DNA of 64,000 bases. Source: an uncultured Roseobacter sp. GTDB lineage: Bacteria; Pseudomonadota; Alphaproteobacteria; Rhodobacterales; Rhodobacteraceae. Below the pieces are notes generated by a model. That model made no database searches, was not told where the DNA came from, and was given only the letters and a program-made list of their open reading frames with translations. The stretch lies in NCBI RefSeq assembly GCF_947499265.1, contig NZ_CANMNK010000001.1:1-64000 (forward strand), given 5' to 3'. Of the stretch, positions 63,530 to 64,000 are shown one piece after another. The translations under genes and the position numbers were made by a program. How positions within the stretch are numbered: the stretch's first letter is position 1; each line of letters starts with the position of its first letter.

Positions 63530-63736
63530 GAAGTCTTCCTCCCAATTCTGTTGGCACCCCTTATGCGGCCTCTGACAGGCGCTTCGGGTGTGACAGGATG
63601 GTGACCCATCGCGCTGCGATCCCGGATCACGACAAGTGCGCCTGCGTAACCAGAGGTCTCTTTTTTAGGTGGGTTGTCGTGGCGGCAGACGCGCGAAACC
63701 ACCCCATCCGGGGCGGCCTGAACGGGATCGGCGGCT

Positions 63737-64000
63737 TTAGTTTTCCGAAGGGCCTGACCGGCCACGCAGATAGACCTGTGCGGCAAAAATTGCGGAAATC
63801 CCTAGCATCAGAGTCACGATTGTCGCGGCCCCGGCCCATGTTGCGGTGCCGTGACGCAGGTCGGACAGGACCAGCAGAAGCGTGCCGCCGAACGCCACCA
63901 TCAAGGGCCCCAAGAGCGCGCGCGGTCTGTCTGCGAACATGAAAGCGGCAAAGCGGAACCCGGCGACTGCGATCACGAAATGCGCCACAAGGGTCAACGT
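63737..64000 (-). CDS. Small membrane protein, cut by the window edge
   Basis: The last 86 residues of a hydrophobic protein with about three helices (AHFVIAVAGFRFAAFMF, ALLGPLMVAFGGTLLLVL, GAATIVTLMLGISAIFAAQVYL). The putative start is a TTG two bases from the window end and may not be real, so the gene probably continues beyond. Its transcript could run into the solute-binding gene after 207 bases. Confidence 0.5.
   Translation of the reverse strand, partial: TLTLVAHFVIAVAGFRFAAFMFADRPRALLGPLMVAFGGTLLLVLSDLRHGTATWAGAATIVTLMLGISAIFAAQVYLRGRSGPSEN

Noticed and set aside
1..64000. CRISPR arrays, tRNA or rRNA genes
   Set aside because: No regular direct repeats with unique spacers and no tRNA-like or rRNA-like stretch was noticed on reading both strands.

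Overview
The window looks like chromosomal or large-replicon DNA from a Rhodobacterales (Roseobacter-group) alphaproteobacterium. The evidence is the gene families and their alphaproteobacterial style: narK1-narK2-narGHJI with a nearby PpiC-type isomerase gene, a Dnr/NarR-like Crp-family regulator, Liv-type ABC transporters and CmcJ/NvfI-type oxygenases. No tRNA, rRNA or CRISPR array was seen. All functions are inferred from sequence motifs; nothing was searched against a database.

The left part (about 1-26.5 kb) is a patchwork with visibly lower GC. It holds a broken IS1182-type element, a complete IS1111/IS110-type element with 14-bp inverted repeats, small gene sets facing both ways, and a family of decayed intergenic repeats. 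Gene decay is clear. An IS1182 transposase, a bacterioferritin, a glutaredoxin and a DUF393/DCC protein are each cut by one in-frame stop codon, and an aldehyde dehydrogenase has a one-base insertion near its N-terminus. Apparently intact genes include a serine hydrolase, a YHYH protein, a PhoD-like phosphatase, an isoaspartyl peptidase, a LysR gene divergent from a set with two 2-oxoglutarate oxygenases, a cupredoxin/DUF4142 pair, a UDG-family protein, a DUF4166/saccharopine dehydrogenase pair, a GGDEF-EAL protein, and a GST gene divergent from a MerR gene that overlaps a signal-less periplasmic-binding-fold protein.

The middle (26.7-39.1 kb) is a respiratory nitrate reduction locus. A universal stress protein gene, narK1, narK2, narG, narH, narJ and narI run on the minus strand, followed by a ppiC gene with an in-frame TGA. 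A Crp/Fnr regulator without the FNR cysteines is divergent from them. Two FNR/Dnr-type sites lie in the shared intergenic region.

The right part (39.1-64 kb) is one long run of minus-strand genes that reads like a catabolic island. In transcription order it encodes a Liv-type solute-binding protein, an iron-ADH-like protein without the usual metal ligands, an aldehyde dehydrogenase, an AraC regulator, LivH, LivM, LivG, a LivF-UPF0261 fusion, a phosphoenolpyruvate-hydrolase-like TIM barrel, a flotillin-like protein with a 539-residue 11-mer repeat, and two SRPBCC proteins. It continues with a molybdenum hydroxylase (FAD, 2Fe-2S and a molybdopterin subunit split over two genes), MoxR and VWA accessory proteins, and three lactonase-type hydrolases, one fused to an isochorismatase-like domain. 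Tight spacing and repeated stop/start overlaps suggest coordinated expression. The substrate cannot be read from the sequence; a heterocyclic or lactone-forming organic compound is a reasonable guess.
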